This document shows positions 1 through 7,887 of a stretch of DNA of 30,508 nt, piece by piece. Every line of letters begins with the position of its first letter. The stretch's first letter is position 1. Where the stretch lies: positions 1 through 30,508 of the forward strand of contig LKUE01000301.1 in NCBI GenBank assembly GCA_001412365.1, written 5' to 3'. Below the pieces are notes generated by a model. The model saw only the letters and a program-made list of their open reading frames with translations, was not told the DNA's origin and searched no databases. This stretch comes from Desulfuromonas sp. SDB. GTDB lineage: Bacteria > SDB-A. Position numbers and translations under genes: made by a program.

Positions 1-30
1 AATAATTTTTTATAGGTCCGATAAGAATAT

Positions 31-60
31 TCTGTTGGGGGAATATTTGCCCCCAACAGA
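31..60. terminator. Strong hairpin downstream of the YbjN-like gene
   Basis: A perfect 11-bp inverted repeat (TCTGTTGGGGG / CCCCCAACAGA) with an 8-nt loop lies about 50 bp past the stop of the leftmost minus-strand gene. It could terminate that transcript or one entering from the left. No clean T-run follows on either strand, so factor-independent termination is likely but not certain. Confidence 0.6.
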
Positions 61-108
61 AAAACAATAATAAATAGAGCTTTACCAAAACATATTCATT
101 TTATTAAT

Positions 109-558
109 CTATTTAGTGCCGCCAAATTCCTTCATCAAAATGTCATCCCAATAATCGGCAAAAAACCTCACCTCATCAACCATTACTTTAAGCTCCTGAT
201 AGTCAATCCCCTCACATTCACGAGTTGAAATAAGCATAACCAAATTTCCCCTGAGTGCGAAATAAACCCCCACTGAAGTTGAGTTAAGCTCTAAAAGTTT
301 ACGGTAAAAAGGCAGAATATTTTCATCGGGAAGCTTCATTATTATCGCACCTACTTCAATGCAATCAACTTCACCGTAATTCTGTCCTTTGTTGTATTTA
401 AAAATCTCTATGTGAAAATCAGCAGATCCCTGTTTTAAATACCATAAATTTTTCTGTTTATCCTTCAATTTTTCCGGATCAAGATTCCACTCCTTAATCA
501 ACTTTTCTATCATTTTCATTGATGTATCAAGGGGACTACTATCGCTTCTTCCAAACAT
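109..558 (-). CDS. YbjN / secretion-chaperone-like fold protein
   Basis: This is a 149-residue cytoplasmic protein with no signal peptide or membrane segment. After a short N-terminal stretch it has alpha-beta alternation with strands at about 38-55, 60-75 and 95-112, the order typical of YbjN-domain and type III secretion chaperone-like (CesT/Tir chaperone) proteins. In particular, the central pattern of a strand, 'LPDENILPFYRKLLELN', then a small-residue-rich strand matches that family. Such proteins are often chaperone- or adaptor-like, but no specific partner can be named here. The start is well supported by GGAGG six bases upstream of the ATG. It lies downstream of the S41 peptidase gene on the same strand after a 94-bp gap, so the two may or may not be cotranscribed. 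The family assignment is from pattern recognition only. Confidence 0.6.
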   Translation of the reverse strand: MFGRSDSSPLDTSMKMIEKLIKEWNLDPEKLKDKQKNLWYLKQGSADFHIEIFKYNKGQNYGEVDCIEVGAIIMKLPDENILPFYRKLLELNSTSVGVYFALRGNLVMLISTRECEGIDYQELKVMVDEVRFFADYWDDILMKEFGGTK

Positions 559-619
559 TTAAACCTCCGGTTAAATGGTTAATCTTAAAAAATAGTACCA
601 GAAACCGGAAAATTATTTT

Positions 620-638
620 AGTAAAATCTTCTTTTACT
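620..638. terminator. Weak AT-rich hairpin between the peptidase and YbjN-like genes
   Basis: AGTAAAA / TTTTACT forms a 7-bp stem with a 5-nt loop just past the stop of the minus-strand S41 gene. It is almost entirely A-T pairs and is followed by a mixed AT stretch rather than a clean U-run, so terminator function is doubtful. Confidence 0.25.
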
Positions 639-652
639 TGTAATTTACTGGA

Positions 653-1984
653 TTAATCTGTTCTCATATTTTTGTCACTATGCCCGGAAATATAGATGCC
701 CATCAAAGCATTGACCTCACCCTGGCTATCTCTTTGAAATTTTATCCTGAAATCTTCATTTCCTTCCAGCATGAACTGGTCATCACCCATAGGAATTAAG
801 GGGTAAGCAAGACGATTTTCACGTTGATAGATCAACCGATTATTCTCCAAGAAGATTTTTCTAGGACCGTATTGTCCGATATAACCATTTAAATCAACAC
901 TATCCAAATAAACAGGATTGTCAAGAGTTTGCAATCCCTGTAAATACCATTCAGCGGTATTTATTTGATCCTGATCAGTTGAATTTTCAACAATATAATT
1001 CAAAGCGAGCTGGTAAGCACAATCCAACGCTTTTTCCTGAGAAATACAGATATCCGGAATAATTCCAACCTGTTCCCAATTAGAATTAGTCACCGGATTG
1101 ATTGCCCGGGCATAGGGGATAACAATAAAAATATTTAGATCAGGAATATCCTGGCGGAAAACCGGATGGGCTCCTCCTCCGGTGGTATCTCCTACAATGG
1201 TTGCTCTATTTAAACACTGCAAATTATAAGTAAATTCTTCCGCCGCGGAAAAGGTTCTCCTGCTGGTAAGCACCCACACCGGAACATCAACTATCTTTTT
1301 TCCCGGCACATAAGAGAAAGTCCAGGATTCATCGTAATTATCAGTGGGTCTTTCATAGAATGTATTTAAATGAACTGCGTTTTCAAAAAGATAACTGCTG
1401 ATTAATTTTATCATCCCCGCATCCCCTCCCCCATTTTCTCTCAGATCTATAATTATTCCATCACAGTTAGCCATAAAATTCATCGCCGCTACTGCAGTTT
1501 CGCCTCCATAGGCAGCATCGCAGAATTCATTTAATTTCAAATATCCTATATTGCCGGGAAGATGTTCTAACTTTTCAAAACCATAGTTTTCCATTCTCAT
1601 CCGGTTTAAGTACATTTCATACAGCTCCTGATCCTGTTCTTCTTCATTTGCCCAGGGTGGTCTTCTTTCCATAACATCCACCCCCAGATGACCATCCTGA
1701 CAAACTGATCTTAGATCCTGGTGTAAAACCAACAAAAATTCCTCAAAAATATCAATGCTGTCATATACTCCACTATAATAATTTTCTCTGATTTTATTCT
1801 CCATTTCTTCTGCCACTTCAGGGAATACATAGTTAAAGTTCAAATAATAACTGATACTGTCAATAATTATTTCTTTCTGTTTAGGATTTAAAAAATTTAT
1901 CCCTTGGCAGTTAATATTAACGGTATAAGCAATCATAGCAAAAAAAATAACTATCCCTGTTTTAAATTTAACAACAACCGTCAT
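653..1984 (-). CDS. Exported S41-family (tail-specific-type) serine peptidase
   Basis: The 443-residue protein begins with a hydrophobic segment (about residues 8-24), so it is predicted to be exported or membrane-anchored. Residues 31-105 look like the helical N-terminal domain of IRBP-type S41 peptidases. The catalytic core starts near residue 143 (strand 'GNIGYLKL'), followed by the S41 landmark 'IIIDLREN-GGG' at 177-187 and the nucleophile motif TFSAAEEF with Ser246. No PDZ domain is recognisable between the N-terminal domain and the core, which fits the IRBP/tricorn-like branch better than CtpA. The C-terminal 100 residues resemble the beta-rich extension seen in exported S41 peptidases. 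An AGGAG site precedes the ATG, and TTGACA/TATAAT-like boxes lie just upstream. Substrates are unknown; family confidence is high, role is inferred. Confidence 0.88.
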   Translation of the reverse strand: MTVVVKFKTGIVIFFAMIAYTVNINCQGINFLNPKQKEIIIDSISYYLNFNYVFPEVAEEMENKIRENYYSGVYDSIDIFEEFLLVLHQDLRSVCQDGHLGVDVMERRPPWANEEEQDQELYEMYLNRMRMENYGFEKLEHLPGNIGYLKLNEFCDAAYGGETAVAAMNFMANCDGIIIDLRENGGGDAGMIKLISSYLFENAVHLNTFYERPTDNYDESWTFSYVPGKKIVDVPVWVLTSRRTFSAAEEFTYNLQCLNRATIVGDTTGGGAHPVFRQDIPDLNIFIVIPYARAINPVTNSNWEQVGIIPDICISQEKALDCAYQLALNYIVENSTDQDQINTAEWYLQGLQTLDNPVYLDSVDLNGYIGQYGPRKIFLENNRLIYQRENRLAYPLIPMGDDQFMLEGNEDFRIKFQRDSQGEVNALMGIYISGHSDKNMRTD

Positions 1985-2028
1985 ATTTCACTCCTTTTTA
2001 GTGTTTATGATTACGTTACCTATTACAT

Positions 2029-2055
2029 ATTATAAATCAAATAAGTTTTTGTCAA
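2029..2055 (-). promoter_or_regulatory. Sigma-70-type promoter of the S41 peptidase gene
   Basis: On the minus strand TTGACA (2055-2050) and TATAAT (2034-2029) are both perfect hexamers but separated by 15 bp, shorter than the usual 17. The overlapping TAATAT two bases further gives a 17-bp spacer. Transcription would start near 2022, about 38 bases before the ATG. Confidence 0.5.
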
Positions 2056-2284
2056 TCTAAAATAATCAATGTATATCTTCTCACCAACCACCTGCCATAT
2101 CCGGAAAGATGATATTTATAATGACCCTCCCTCATTCACAGTTTAAGAACTCATGTTATTGCAGATTGTACAAAGAGCAAGTTTTTCAGAACTTAAATTC
2201 ATCACAGTCCACAATAATTACTAATTCACTTAATGGGAATTATGTTTAGCAATTGACCACAATTTGTATTATAATATCTCATTG

Positions 2285-2334
2285 CTGGTTCCTTTTATTG
2301 AGATTGTAAAAGCAAATTACTTTTTCGGAACCAG
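2285..2334 (+). promoter_or_regulatory. Inverted repeat in the glycosyltransferase leader
   Basis: CTGGTTCC (2285-2292) and GGAACCAG (2327-2334) are perfect 8-bp complements with a 34-nt interior and are followed by TTTTTA. In RNA this would be a long stem-loop ending in a short U-run, 57 bp before the glycosyltransferase ATG. It could be an attenuator-like leader element or a terminator; the evidence is only the dyad and its position. Confidence 0.3.
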
Positions 2335-2391
2335 TTTTTAGTTTTACAGGACTGTAATATCATAAAATAATATTTACCAGAATAAACTTTA

Positions 2392-3495
2392 ATGATGAAA
2401 ATTTTACAGGTATCTGATTCATACTATCCTGATCCTGGAGGAGTCAGTGAAGTAATTCATCATCTTACCCAAGAACTGAGGAATCTAGGCCACAAAGTAG
2501 AGATATTAACCTCAGGAATTCCTGTTGAAAATACAAAACATTTTGTCACCAGACTTGGCAAAAGAAAAAAATTCCATGCCAATAAATGTGAACTAAATTT
2601 TGCTTTCTCTCCTGAATTATTTTTTAAAGTTAGATCCTTTATTAACCAGAACTCATTTAATATTATTCACACCCATGGTCCTTTTGCCCCAAATCTTTCT
2701 TTTATAACCCTTCTTTATTCAAATGCTACCAATATCGCAACATTCCATACTGCCTTTTCAAATTTCAACTACTACAAAATATCAAAATTCTTTTTCACTC
2801 CAATATCAAAAAAAATAGATGGTTCAATATGTGTATCCAAACATGCGTTAGATGAAATTTATCCTCATTTCCCCAGGGGTAATTATGAAATTATTCCAAA
2901 TGGTGTAGATACAAATCGTTTCAATCCATCTGGGAAAAAAATAGATGAATTTTCAGACAAAAAAATTATACTGTTTCTGGGGAGATTGGATCCCAGAAAA
3001 GGTTTACCCGTTTTATTAAAAGCTTTTCCTTTAATTTTAAAAAAGATTCCTAACGCTCTTTTGATAGTTGTAGGTAAAGGGAAACGCCCAAATAATATTC
3101 CTGAAAATATAAGAAATTCTATAATATTCAAAGGAATAATTCCCAATGAAATGGTGCCTGTTTATTATCGAAGTGCTGATCTATACTGTTCACCAGCTCT
3201 GTCAGGTGAAACTTTCGGGATTGTACTGCTTGAAGCAATGGCTTGCGGCACACCTGTTATCGCTTCAGATATAAAAGGTTACAGAGAAGTTATCCCCCAT
3301 AAAATAATGCTTTTTAAAAAAAACAACCCGGTATCTCTTGCTGAAAAAGCAATTTCAATACTTAAAAACAATGCAAAACAAAGAGAAATCATTAAAATTG
3401 GTCTGGAAACTTCTAAAAAATTTGACTGGCTTAATATTGCGTTACAAACTGAAAATTTCTATAAAACTGTTTTAAACAAAAAATCAGGGCAATAA
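2392..3495 (+). CDS. GT-B glycosyltransferase, family 4 (PimA/WbaZ-like)
   Basis: This 367-residue protein has the full two-domain GT-B layout of retaining family-4 glycosyltransferases. The N-terminal acceptor domain carries the 'DPGGVSEVIHHL' glycine loop (about 14-25) and a conserved 'TFHTAFS' segment with His119. The C-terminal nucleotide-sugar domain starts at about residue 190 with 'LFLGRLDPRKGLPVLL' and contains the E-x7-E motif (Glu273 and Glu281) followed by 'MACGTPVIASDIKGYREVI'. It should transfer a hexose from a nucleotide sugar to a lipid or glycan at the inner membrane face; the exact substrate cannot be read from sequence. It stands alone, without neighbouring polysaccharide genes. 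There is no Shine-Dalgarno sequence before ATGATG, unlike most genes here, so the start could be either ATG. Confidence 0.9.
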   Translation: MMKILQVSDSYYPDPGGVSEVIHHLTQELRNLGHKVEILTSGIPVENTKHFVTRLGKRKKFHANKCELNFAFSPELFFKVRSFINQNSFNIIHTHGPFAPNLSFITLLYSNATNIATFHTAFSNFNYYKISKFFFTPISKKIDGSICVSKHALDEIYPHFPRGNYEIIPNGVDTNRFNPSGKKIDEFSDKKIILFLGRLDPRKGLPVLLKAFPLILKKIPNALLIVVGKGKRPNNIPENIRNSIIFKGIIPNEMVPVYYRSADLYCSPALSGETFGIVLLEAMACGTPVIASDIKGYREVIPHKIMLFKKNNPVSLAEKAISILKNNAKQREIIKIGLETSKKFDWLNIALQTENFYKTVLNKKSGQ

Positions 3496-3502
3496 AGTCA
3501 AT

Positions 3503-4021
3503 TTACTTCTTCTGTTCAGGATCATCAATAGATAATTTTTCAAATTTGTAGTACAGTGTTCTGTCTTCATTTACTACAACTGCTTCCACAAAGTAGGAAT
3601 CATTATATAAAATATAGGAGTTTATATATTTGCCCAGTGGTGGTTCATAGAACAAATACCCCCCTCTGGCTTCCTGCCAATACCCGGTTAGATTGTATTT
3701 ACATAAACTGTCTCTTATCCTTGTGTTCATAGAATCATCATATTCAAGATTGTACAGGGGGCTGGATCTTATATTTTCTATTAATTCCAGAAAATCAAAA
3801 TCGGAATAAGTTATCTGAACATTGTACTGAAAATTTTCAGTTTTAGTAAAAGAAGAATTAAAAGTCATATAATTGTAGCTATCTGGTAAATCAATTCCCA
3901 AAAAAAAGCTGATTTCTTTAAATGATTGTTGGCTGCAGGAAATAGCAGTTACTGAAGTTAATAAAATAACCATGAAAACTCCAGGGAGGTAATCAGAAAA
4001 TTTACAGTTAAAATTTTTCAT
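3503..4021 (-). CDS. Putative lipoprotein of unknown function
   Basis: From the ATG chosen here the protein has 172 residues. It opens with a basic-to-neutral segment, a hydrophobic run and a lipobox-like 'TAISC' ending at residue 29, so it is probably a lipoprotein. The mature part (about 143 residues) is rich in Tyr, Asn, Asp and Ser and has no family I recognise. The frame is open upstream to 4228, but that would overlap the oppositely oriented esterase gene and add an implausible Cys-rich leader. An alternative ATG at 3973 has a better ribosome site (GGAG five bases upstream), but would leave only a 12-residue signal lacking any positive charge. It converges with the glycosyltransferase with a 7-bp gap. 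Confidence 0.6.
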   Translation of the reverse strand: MKNFNCKFSDYLPGVFMVILLTSVTAISCSQQSFKEISFFLGIDLPDSYNYMTFNSSFTKTENFQYNVQITYSDFDFLELIENIRSSPLYNLEYDDSMNTRIRDSLCKYNLTGYWQEARGGYLFYEPPLGKYINSYILYNDSYFVEAVVVNEDRTLYYKFEKLSIDDPEQKK

Positions 4022-4052
4022 AGGTTTAAAATAGCATCTTAACTCAATAAAC

Positions 4053-4060
4053 ATTATAAT
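4053..4060. promoter_or_regulatory. Possible shared -10 element for divergent genes
   Basis: ATTATAAT reads TATAAT on the plus strand (4055-4060) and TATAAT on the minus strand (4058-4053). It lies between the divergent lipoprotein and TPR-esterase genes. Neither direction has a convincing -35 box at 17 bp, so this is a weak call. A minus-strand start near 4046 would favour the lipoprotein start at 4021 over the longer frames. Confidence 0.25.
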
Positions 4061-4106
4061 CACTATGTTTATTTTTAGAAACTGATTTCTTAATTGGGAG
4101 GTCTTA

Positions 4107-5201
4107 ATGAAAGTCCATTGGTTTCCAACTTTTATTTTTCTGTTTTTTGTATGGATAGTTTCATTGCATTCACAGGACATATATTCACCACAGGCGGGTG
4201 ATTTTCTGAATATAAATTTGGATTCCATACAAAGGACTGCTTGGCAGGAATATCAAAACGGAAATTATGAGTCCGCTGCTCAGAATTATCTAAACTATCT
4301 CCAGTATAATGCCAAGGACGGAGGTAATATTTACAATTTAGCTTGCTGTTACGGATTGTTAAACCAGCCGGAATTAGCTGCTTTTTTTCTTACTAAGGCA
4401 GTGGAAAACAATTTTGATGATCTGGACTGGGTTCAAGCTGATCCTGATTTTGATCTGGTCCGCACTGACCCTTATTTCGACAGCGTATTGAATACTCTGA
4501 TTAGTAAACGGCAACAGCAGCAAGAAGATCAGGGAGAGATAATATGGGTTAATGCGCCCAAGCTCACCTTGTGCCGGGTAATGCTTCCTGAAAATTATGA
4601 TCCTAGCCAAAAATACGTCCTGGTGTTGGGACTTCACGGATACGGCAGCAATGAAAATAATTTTTTGAAATTGGGGGACAACTTCCAGGAATATGATTTT
4701 ATTTATGCCACCCTACAAGCGCCCTATCCATTTCTTCTGGGAGACAATTTAGGCTACAGCTGGTTTTTATGGAATCAACAAGATTCCGCAGTGGAATTCA
4801 TATCTGGAAAGATGACTATAAGCTATGTGCTCAATGCAGTGCAAAAATTATCTGAACATTACAATCCAAGCCAGGTTTACCTGTTAGGTTTTTCCCAGGG
4901 CTGCGGTTTAACTTATTTAACCGGTCTGAATAATCCGGATTATTTTTCCGGATTAATTTGTTACGGGGGATGGCTGGACACTAATTTCGTTTCCGATGAA
5001 AATTTAAACCAAGCCAGTGACCAACTCCGCATATTTATCGGACATGGAACTGATGACCGGTCAGTTGAATTTGAAAACGCATTACAGGCAGAGGAATTTT
5101 TAACATCACATGGATTTCAGGTAGAATTCTATGACTTTGAAGGAGCTCATCAGGTTCCCCCTGAAATGGTTCAGGAGACAGAAAAGTGGATCAAAAGATA
5201 A
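4107..5201 (+). CDS. Exported TPR-alpha/beta hydrolase (phospholipase/carboxylesterase family)
   Basis: The 364-residue protein has a signal peptide (residues 1-22, cleavage after HSQ likely). Residues 41-130 form TPR-like helices: 'AWQEYQNGNYESAAQNYLNYL', then 'IYNLACCYGLLNQPELAAFFLTKAV', then the 'DLDWVQADPDF' segment that often closes bacterial TPR pairs. The esterase domain follows, with the oxyanion loop 'LHGYGSN' at 176-182, nucleophile elbow GFSQG (Ser263), acid Asp316 in 'GHGTDD' and His348 in 'GAHQVP'. This is the complete triad of the phospholipase/carboxylesterase (acyl-protein-thioesterase-like) family. GGGAGG precedes the ATG. The next gene starts 21 bp downstream, so an operon with the aminotransferase and the caspase-fold protein is likely. 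The substrate is unknown. Confidence 0.85.
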   Translation: MKVHWFPTFIFLFFVWIVSLHSQDIYSPQAGDFLNINLDSIQRTAWQEYQNGNYESAAQNYLNYLQYNAKDGGNIYNLACCYGLLNQPELAAFFLTKAVENNFDDLDWVQADPDFDLVRTDPYFDSVLNTLISKRQQQQEDQGEIIWVNAPKLTLCRVMLPENYDPSQKYVLVLGLHGYGSNENNFLKLGDNFQEYDFIYATLQAPYPFLLGDNLGYSWFLWNQQDSAVEFISGKMTISYVLNAVQKLSEHYNPSQVYLLGFSQGCGLTYLTGLNNPDYFSGLICYGGWLDTNFVSDENLNQASDQLRIFIGHGTDDRSVEFENALQAEEFLTSHGFQVEFYDFEGAHQVPPEMVQETEKWIKR

Positions 5202-5222
5202 TCCATCAAAAAGGGAGGGATA

Positions 5223-6431
5223 ATGGATTACAGCTTTTCGACAATCTCTAGAAGGATAAAAAGGTCGGAGATCAGGGAAATTCTGAAATTAACCAGAAAA
5301 CCGGGCATAATTTCATTTGGAGGGGGATTACCAGATTCTGATCTTTTTCCCACTGAAGAAATATCAAAAATTACTTCTTCCGTGCTTATGGAGAAAGGTT
5401 ATCTAGCTCTTCAGTATGGTCCCACTCAAGGGGAACAGCCCATGATTAACAGCCTAATCAAACATATGAATGAACACCAGGAGCAAGCCCTTAACAATCA
5501 AATTTGTGTTACCTCATCTTCTCAACAGGGACTGGATCTACTTTCTCTGTTGTTTCTGGACAATCATTCTCCCATTATCATGGAGCTGCCCTCTTATCTT
5601 GGAGCAATTCAAGTATTTAGCCGATGCGGAGCGGATATGTACGGTATTCCCATGGATGAACAGGGGATGAAAATAGATGTGCTGGAAAATGTGGTCAATG
5701 AACTAGATCACCAACACCGCAAACCTAAATTTATCTACACCATCCCTGATTTTCAAAATCCTGCAGGAATAAGTCTTTCCCTGGATAGAAGAAAAAAATT
5801 AATAGATATGGCAAAGATCCACCAAATCCCCATAGTAGAAGATTCTCCCTACCGGGAATTAAGTTTTAGCGGAGAAATTTTACCCAGCTTATGGACTCTT
5901 TCCGGAGGGGAGGGAGTGATTATGCTTAAAACTTTTTCTAAAATGCTTTTTCCCGGCATGAGAATGGGTTGGCTGGTGGGTGAAACTGAATTGGTGGAAA
6001 AGATAATTCTGCTGAAACAATCGGTGGACCTGTGCACTCCATCCTTTAACCAGCTGATATTAGCAGAGTTCATTGAACAGGGAGGAATGAAAAATATAAT
6101 TCATCAAGCTGTTGAGCTCTACAAACCTAAAATAAAAACCATGCTTAACTCCCTGGAGAATTATATGCCTGATGAAGTTAGCTGGTCTAAACCCCGGGGA
6201 GGGATGTTTTTATGGTTGACCCTCCCTCAATCTATGGACTCAAAAGATTTGCTGTTTAAAGCAGTTGAAAACAATGTGGCATACGTAATCGGACAACCAT
6301 TCCACTGTGACGGTTCAGGTAAAAACACCCTCCGTTTGAATTACTCTTTTCCTTCATTAGAGCAGATTGAACGAGGAATAAAGCTGCTCGCCCAGGTAAT
6401 AAAACAACAAACCACATCGGGGGATTTATGA
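5223..6431 (+). CDS. PLP-dependent aminotransferase, MocR/LysN (2-aminoadipate) type
   Basis: This 402-residue class-I/II fold aminotransferase contains 'ISFGGGLPDSDLFP' near residue 30, 'LQYGPTQGEQPM' near 62, 'IPDFQNPAGISLS' near 175 and the PLP-binding lysine Lys240 in 'KTFSKMLFPGMRMGW'. These motifs are those of the LysN/AadAT/MocR-domain group, which act on 2-aminoadipate, aromatic or branched-chain amino acids with 2-oxoglutarate as partner. There is no N-terminal GntR DNA-binding domain, so it is an enzyme rather than a MocR regulator. AAGGGAGG precedes the ATG. The stop codon overlaps the next start as ATGA, indicating translational coupling. The precise amino acid substrate cannot be assigned from this region, as no other amino-acid biosynthesis gene is nearby. 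Confidence 0.88.
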   Translation: MDYSFSTISRRIKRSEIREILKLTRKPGIISFGGGLPDSDLFPTEEISKITSSVLMEKGYLALQYGPTQGEQPMINSLIKHMNEHQEQALNNQICVTSSSQQGLDLLSLLFLDNHSPIIMELPSYLGAIQVFSRCGADMYGIPMDEQGMKIDVLENVVNELDHQHRKPKFIYTIPDFQNPAGISLSLDRRKKLIDMAKIHQIPIVEDSPYRELSFSGEILPSLWTLSGGEGVIMLKTFSKMLFPGMRMGWLVGETELVEKIILLKQSVDLCTPSFNQLILAEFIEQGGMKNIIHQAVELYKPKIKTMLNSLENYMPDEVSWSKPRGGMFLWLTLPQSMDSKDLLFKAVENNVAYVIGQPFHCDGSGKNTLRLNYSFPSLEQIERGIKLLAQVIKQQTTSGDL

Positions 6432-7354
6432 AAAAGTTTACATGGGGATTAGCTTTATTTGTAATAACTGTAAATTTATCTGCCCATCATCCTGATTTTT
6501 CAGGAGTATGGCAAACTACCTATGGTACATTGACTTTAGTGCAGAATGGCAATGAGGTTAAAGGATGGTACAACCTCAGCGGCATCAGTACTATTCAGGG
6601 CACTATTGATGATCAGGGAAAATTGAATTTCACCTACCAGGAACCATTTGCTTCAGGAGAAGGCTGGTTTGAGTTAAGTGATGACCAAATGACTTTTCAA
6701 GGGCAATGGCATGAACAAAACAGTATTCAATGGTATTCCTGGGAAGGAATCAGGTCGGAGCAGCGTTCTGATTTAAAATGGTTAGTTATCTTGGAAAGTG
6801 AATGGCAGCAATCACTCTCTGAATCTGAATACTCCTTCGGGGAAATGCTTGATGCTTTTCTAAGCAGAATTGCTTCGTTAAACATCAGGCACCGTTTCAT
6901 CCACAATGATCAAGATTTATTTAAATACTGCCTGGAAGCCTCATCGCTACCCGGAGAAATTTATCTGATTATAGCTACTCATGGAGATAAGGATGGATTG
7001 ATTGCAGGGGATGGTTTGATTAATGCTCAACAAATTGTCCGGGCAATAGAACCCATAGGCAATTTACATCTTATTCACTTCAGCTCCTGTAATATAATGG
7101 GAGGTTCTATTCCAGATGAAATCCTGAATTCCAGATCTGAATGGCCTGGTGAATTTATAGTTTCAGGCTATACCAAAGACATTGATTGGGGAGGCAGTGC
7201 AGTCATTGAATTTTTTTACCTGGATATGATTTTCGACAAAAATCTCACCCCCCAACAGGCAGCTCAAGCGGTATTAGACGATATCAGATTTGCCGGAACT
7301 AATTCCACTGAGTGGATGGATAATTGCGGTTTTAAATACTTTAAACCACACTAA
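6428..7354 (+). CDS. Exported caspase-fold (clan CD-like) protein with N-terminal beta domain
   Basis: The 308-residue protein begins with a signal peptide (1-19). Residues 22-108 form a repetitive beta domain of the 'G.W.T.YG.L.L.Q.G..V.G.Y' type often found in front of bacterial exported enzymes. Residues 115-305 look like a caspase-like domain. A hydrophobic strand leads into 'ATHGD' (His185), and a second strand leads into 'HFSSCNIMGG' (Cys221), the His-Gly and Cys dyad order of clan CD peptidases (caspase, gingipain, CHAT). The segment after the Cys ('VSGYTKDIDWGGSAV') matches the usual loop and helix. It is translationally coupled to the aminotransferase (ATGA overlap). Protease activity and substrate specificity are inferred, not shown; the domain call rests on the two motifs and strand spacing. 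Confidence 0.65.
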   Translation: MKKFTWGLALFVITVNLSAHHPDFSGVWQTTYGTLTLVQNGNEVKGWYNLSGISTIQGTIDDQGKLNFTYQEPFASGEGWFELSDDQMTFQGQWHEQNSIQWYSWEGIRSEQRSDLKWLVILESEWQQSLSESEYSFGEMLDAFLSRIASLNIRHRFIHNDQDLFKYCLEASSLPGEIYLIIATHGDKDGLIAGDGLINAQQIVRAIEPIGNLHLIHFSSCNIMGGSIPDEILNSRSEWPGEFIVSGYTKDIDWGGSAVIEFFYLDMIFDKNLTPQQAAQAVLDDIRFAGTNSTEWMDNCGFKYFKPH

Positions 7355-7387
7355 AATTATTGCAATTAAAACAACAAAGAAAACAAA

Positions 7388-7416
7388 TTGATTTGTCCTT
7401 AAAATACTAATAAAAT
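7388..7416 (+). promoter_or_regulatory. Promoter placed for a leaderless transcript
   Basis: TTGATT (7388-7393), a 17-bp spacer and TAAAAT (7411-7416) precede the glutaredoxin-fold gene. Only six bases separate the -10 box from the ATG, so transcription should begin at or next to the start codon. This fits the absence of any Shine-Dalgarno sequence there. Confidence 0.45.
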
Positions 7417-7422
7417 TGTATT

Positions 7423-7887
7423 ATGGATATAATTTTTGATATATTACTTCATCCAGTTACTAAAATAGCGGCAATAGTAATTGCCCTATTGGTCATTGCA
7501 AGATATTTATTCAGATTTTTAAAACCTCTATTAATCCCTCCCCCCATCAATCTTGCTGATCATTTTCCCCTTGAAGTACTTGATAAAATATCCATCACCT
7601 TATTTGCCTTTGAAATTTCTCCCCCTAATTCCGATTCCCGCAAAATGAAGGATTTCCTTGATGAGCATGAATTTCTCTATCAGTTTAAAGATATTAAAAG
7701 CGATGAAAATTACCGGGAAATGGTTGAAGAATCCAGGCAGAAGAAATATCCCGCATTAATTATTAAATCTGATAACAATTCCCCTCGAATAATCATTGGT
7801 TTCAATAAAAAACAAATGAATCAGCTGTTAAAAGATATCTTCTCCCAGTATACTGAAATCAAAAACAAGTATTATAAACTGTCTTAA
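7423..7887 (+). CDS. Membrane-anchored glutaredoxin-fold protein lacking the redox cysteines
   Basis: The 154-residue protein has one N-terminal membrane segment (about 12-38) and a soluble domain (about 55-140) with a glutaredoxin-like order. It shows strand 'ISITLFAF', helix 'SRKMKDFLDEHEF', strand 'LYQFKDI', a helix, the cis-Pro segment 'KKYPALII' (Pro110), then 'IIIGFNKKQMNQLL', which closely matches the 'GFD...L..LL' ending of glutaredoxin/NrdH proteins. The CPYC position aligns with Asn69-Ser-Asp-Ser72, and the domain contains no cysteine at all. It is therefore not a dithiol oxidoreductase; a binding or structural role is inferred. The gene has no ribosome site and probably a leaderless mRNA. 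Its 3' end overlaps the convergent helicase gene by 4 bp. The fold call is by eye. Confidence 0.6.
   Translation: MDIIFDILLHPVTKIAAIVIALLVIARYLFRFLKPLLIPPPINLADHFPLEVLDKISITLFAFEISPPNSDSRKMKDFLDEHEFLYQFKDIKSDENYREMVEESRQKKYPALIIKSDNNSPRIIIGFNKKQMNQLLKDIFSQYTEIKNKYYKLS

Larger units (their letters stand above)
1985..2391. other. Divergent intergenic region between peptidase and glycosyltransferase
   Basis: These 407 bp are AT-rich and contain the minus-strand peptidase promoter at the left end, a TATAAT at 2270-2275 on the plus strand without a well-spaced -35 box, and an inverted repeat at 2285-2334. I see no convincing small gene, tRNA or repeat; a 25-codon ATG frame at 2070 has no ribosome site. 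Confidence 0.5.

Noticed and set aside
4022-4228. Upstream extension of the minus-strand lipoprotein frame
   Set aside because: It would overlap the signal peptide of the divergent esterase gene and place 69 implausible residues before the signal peptide.
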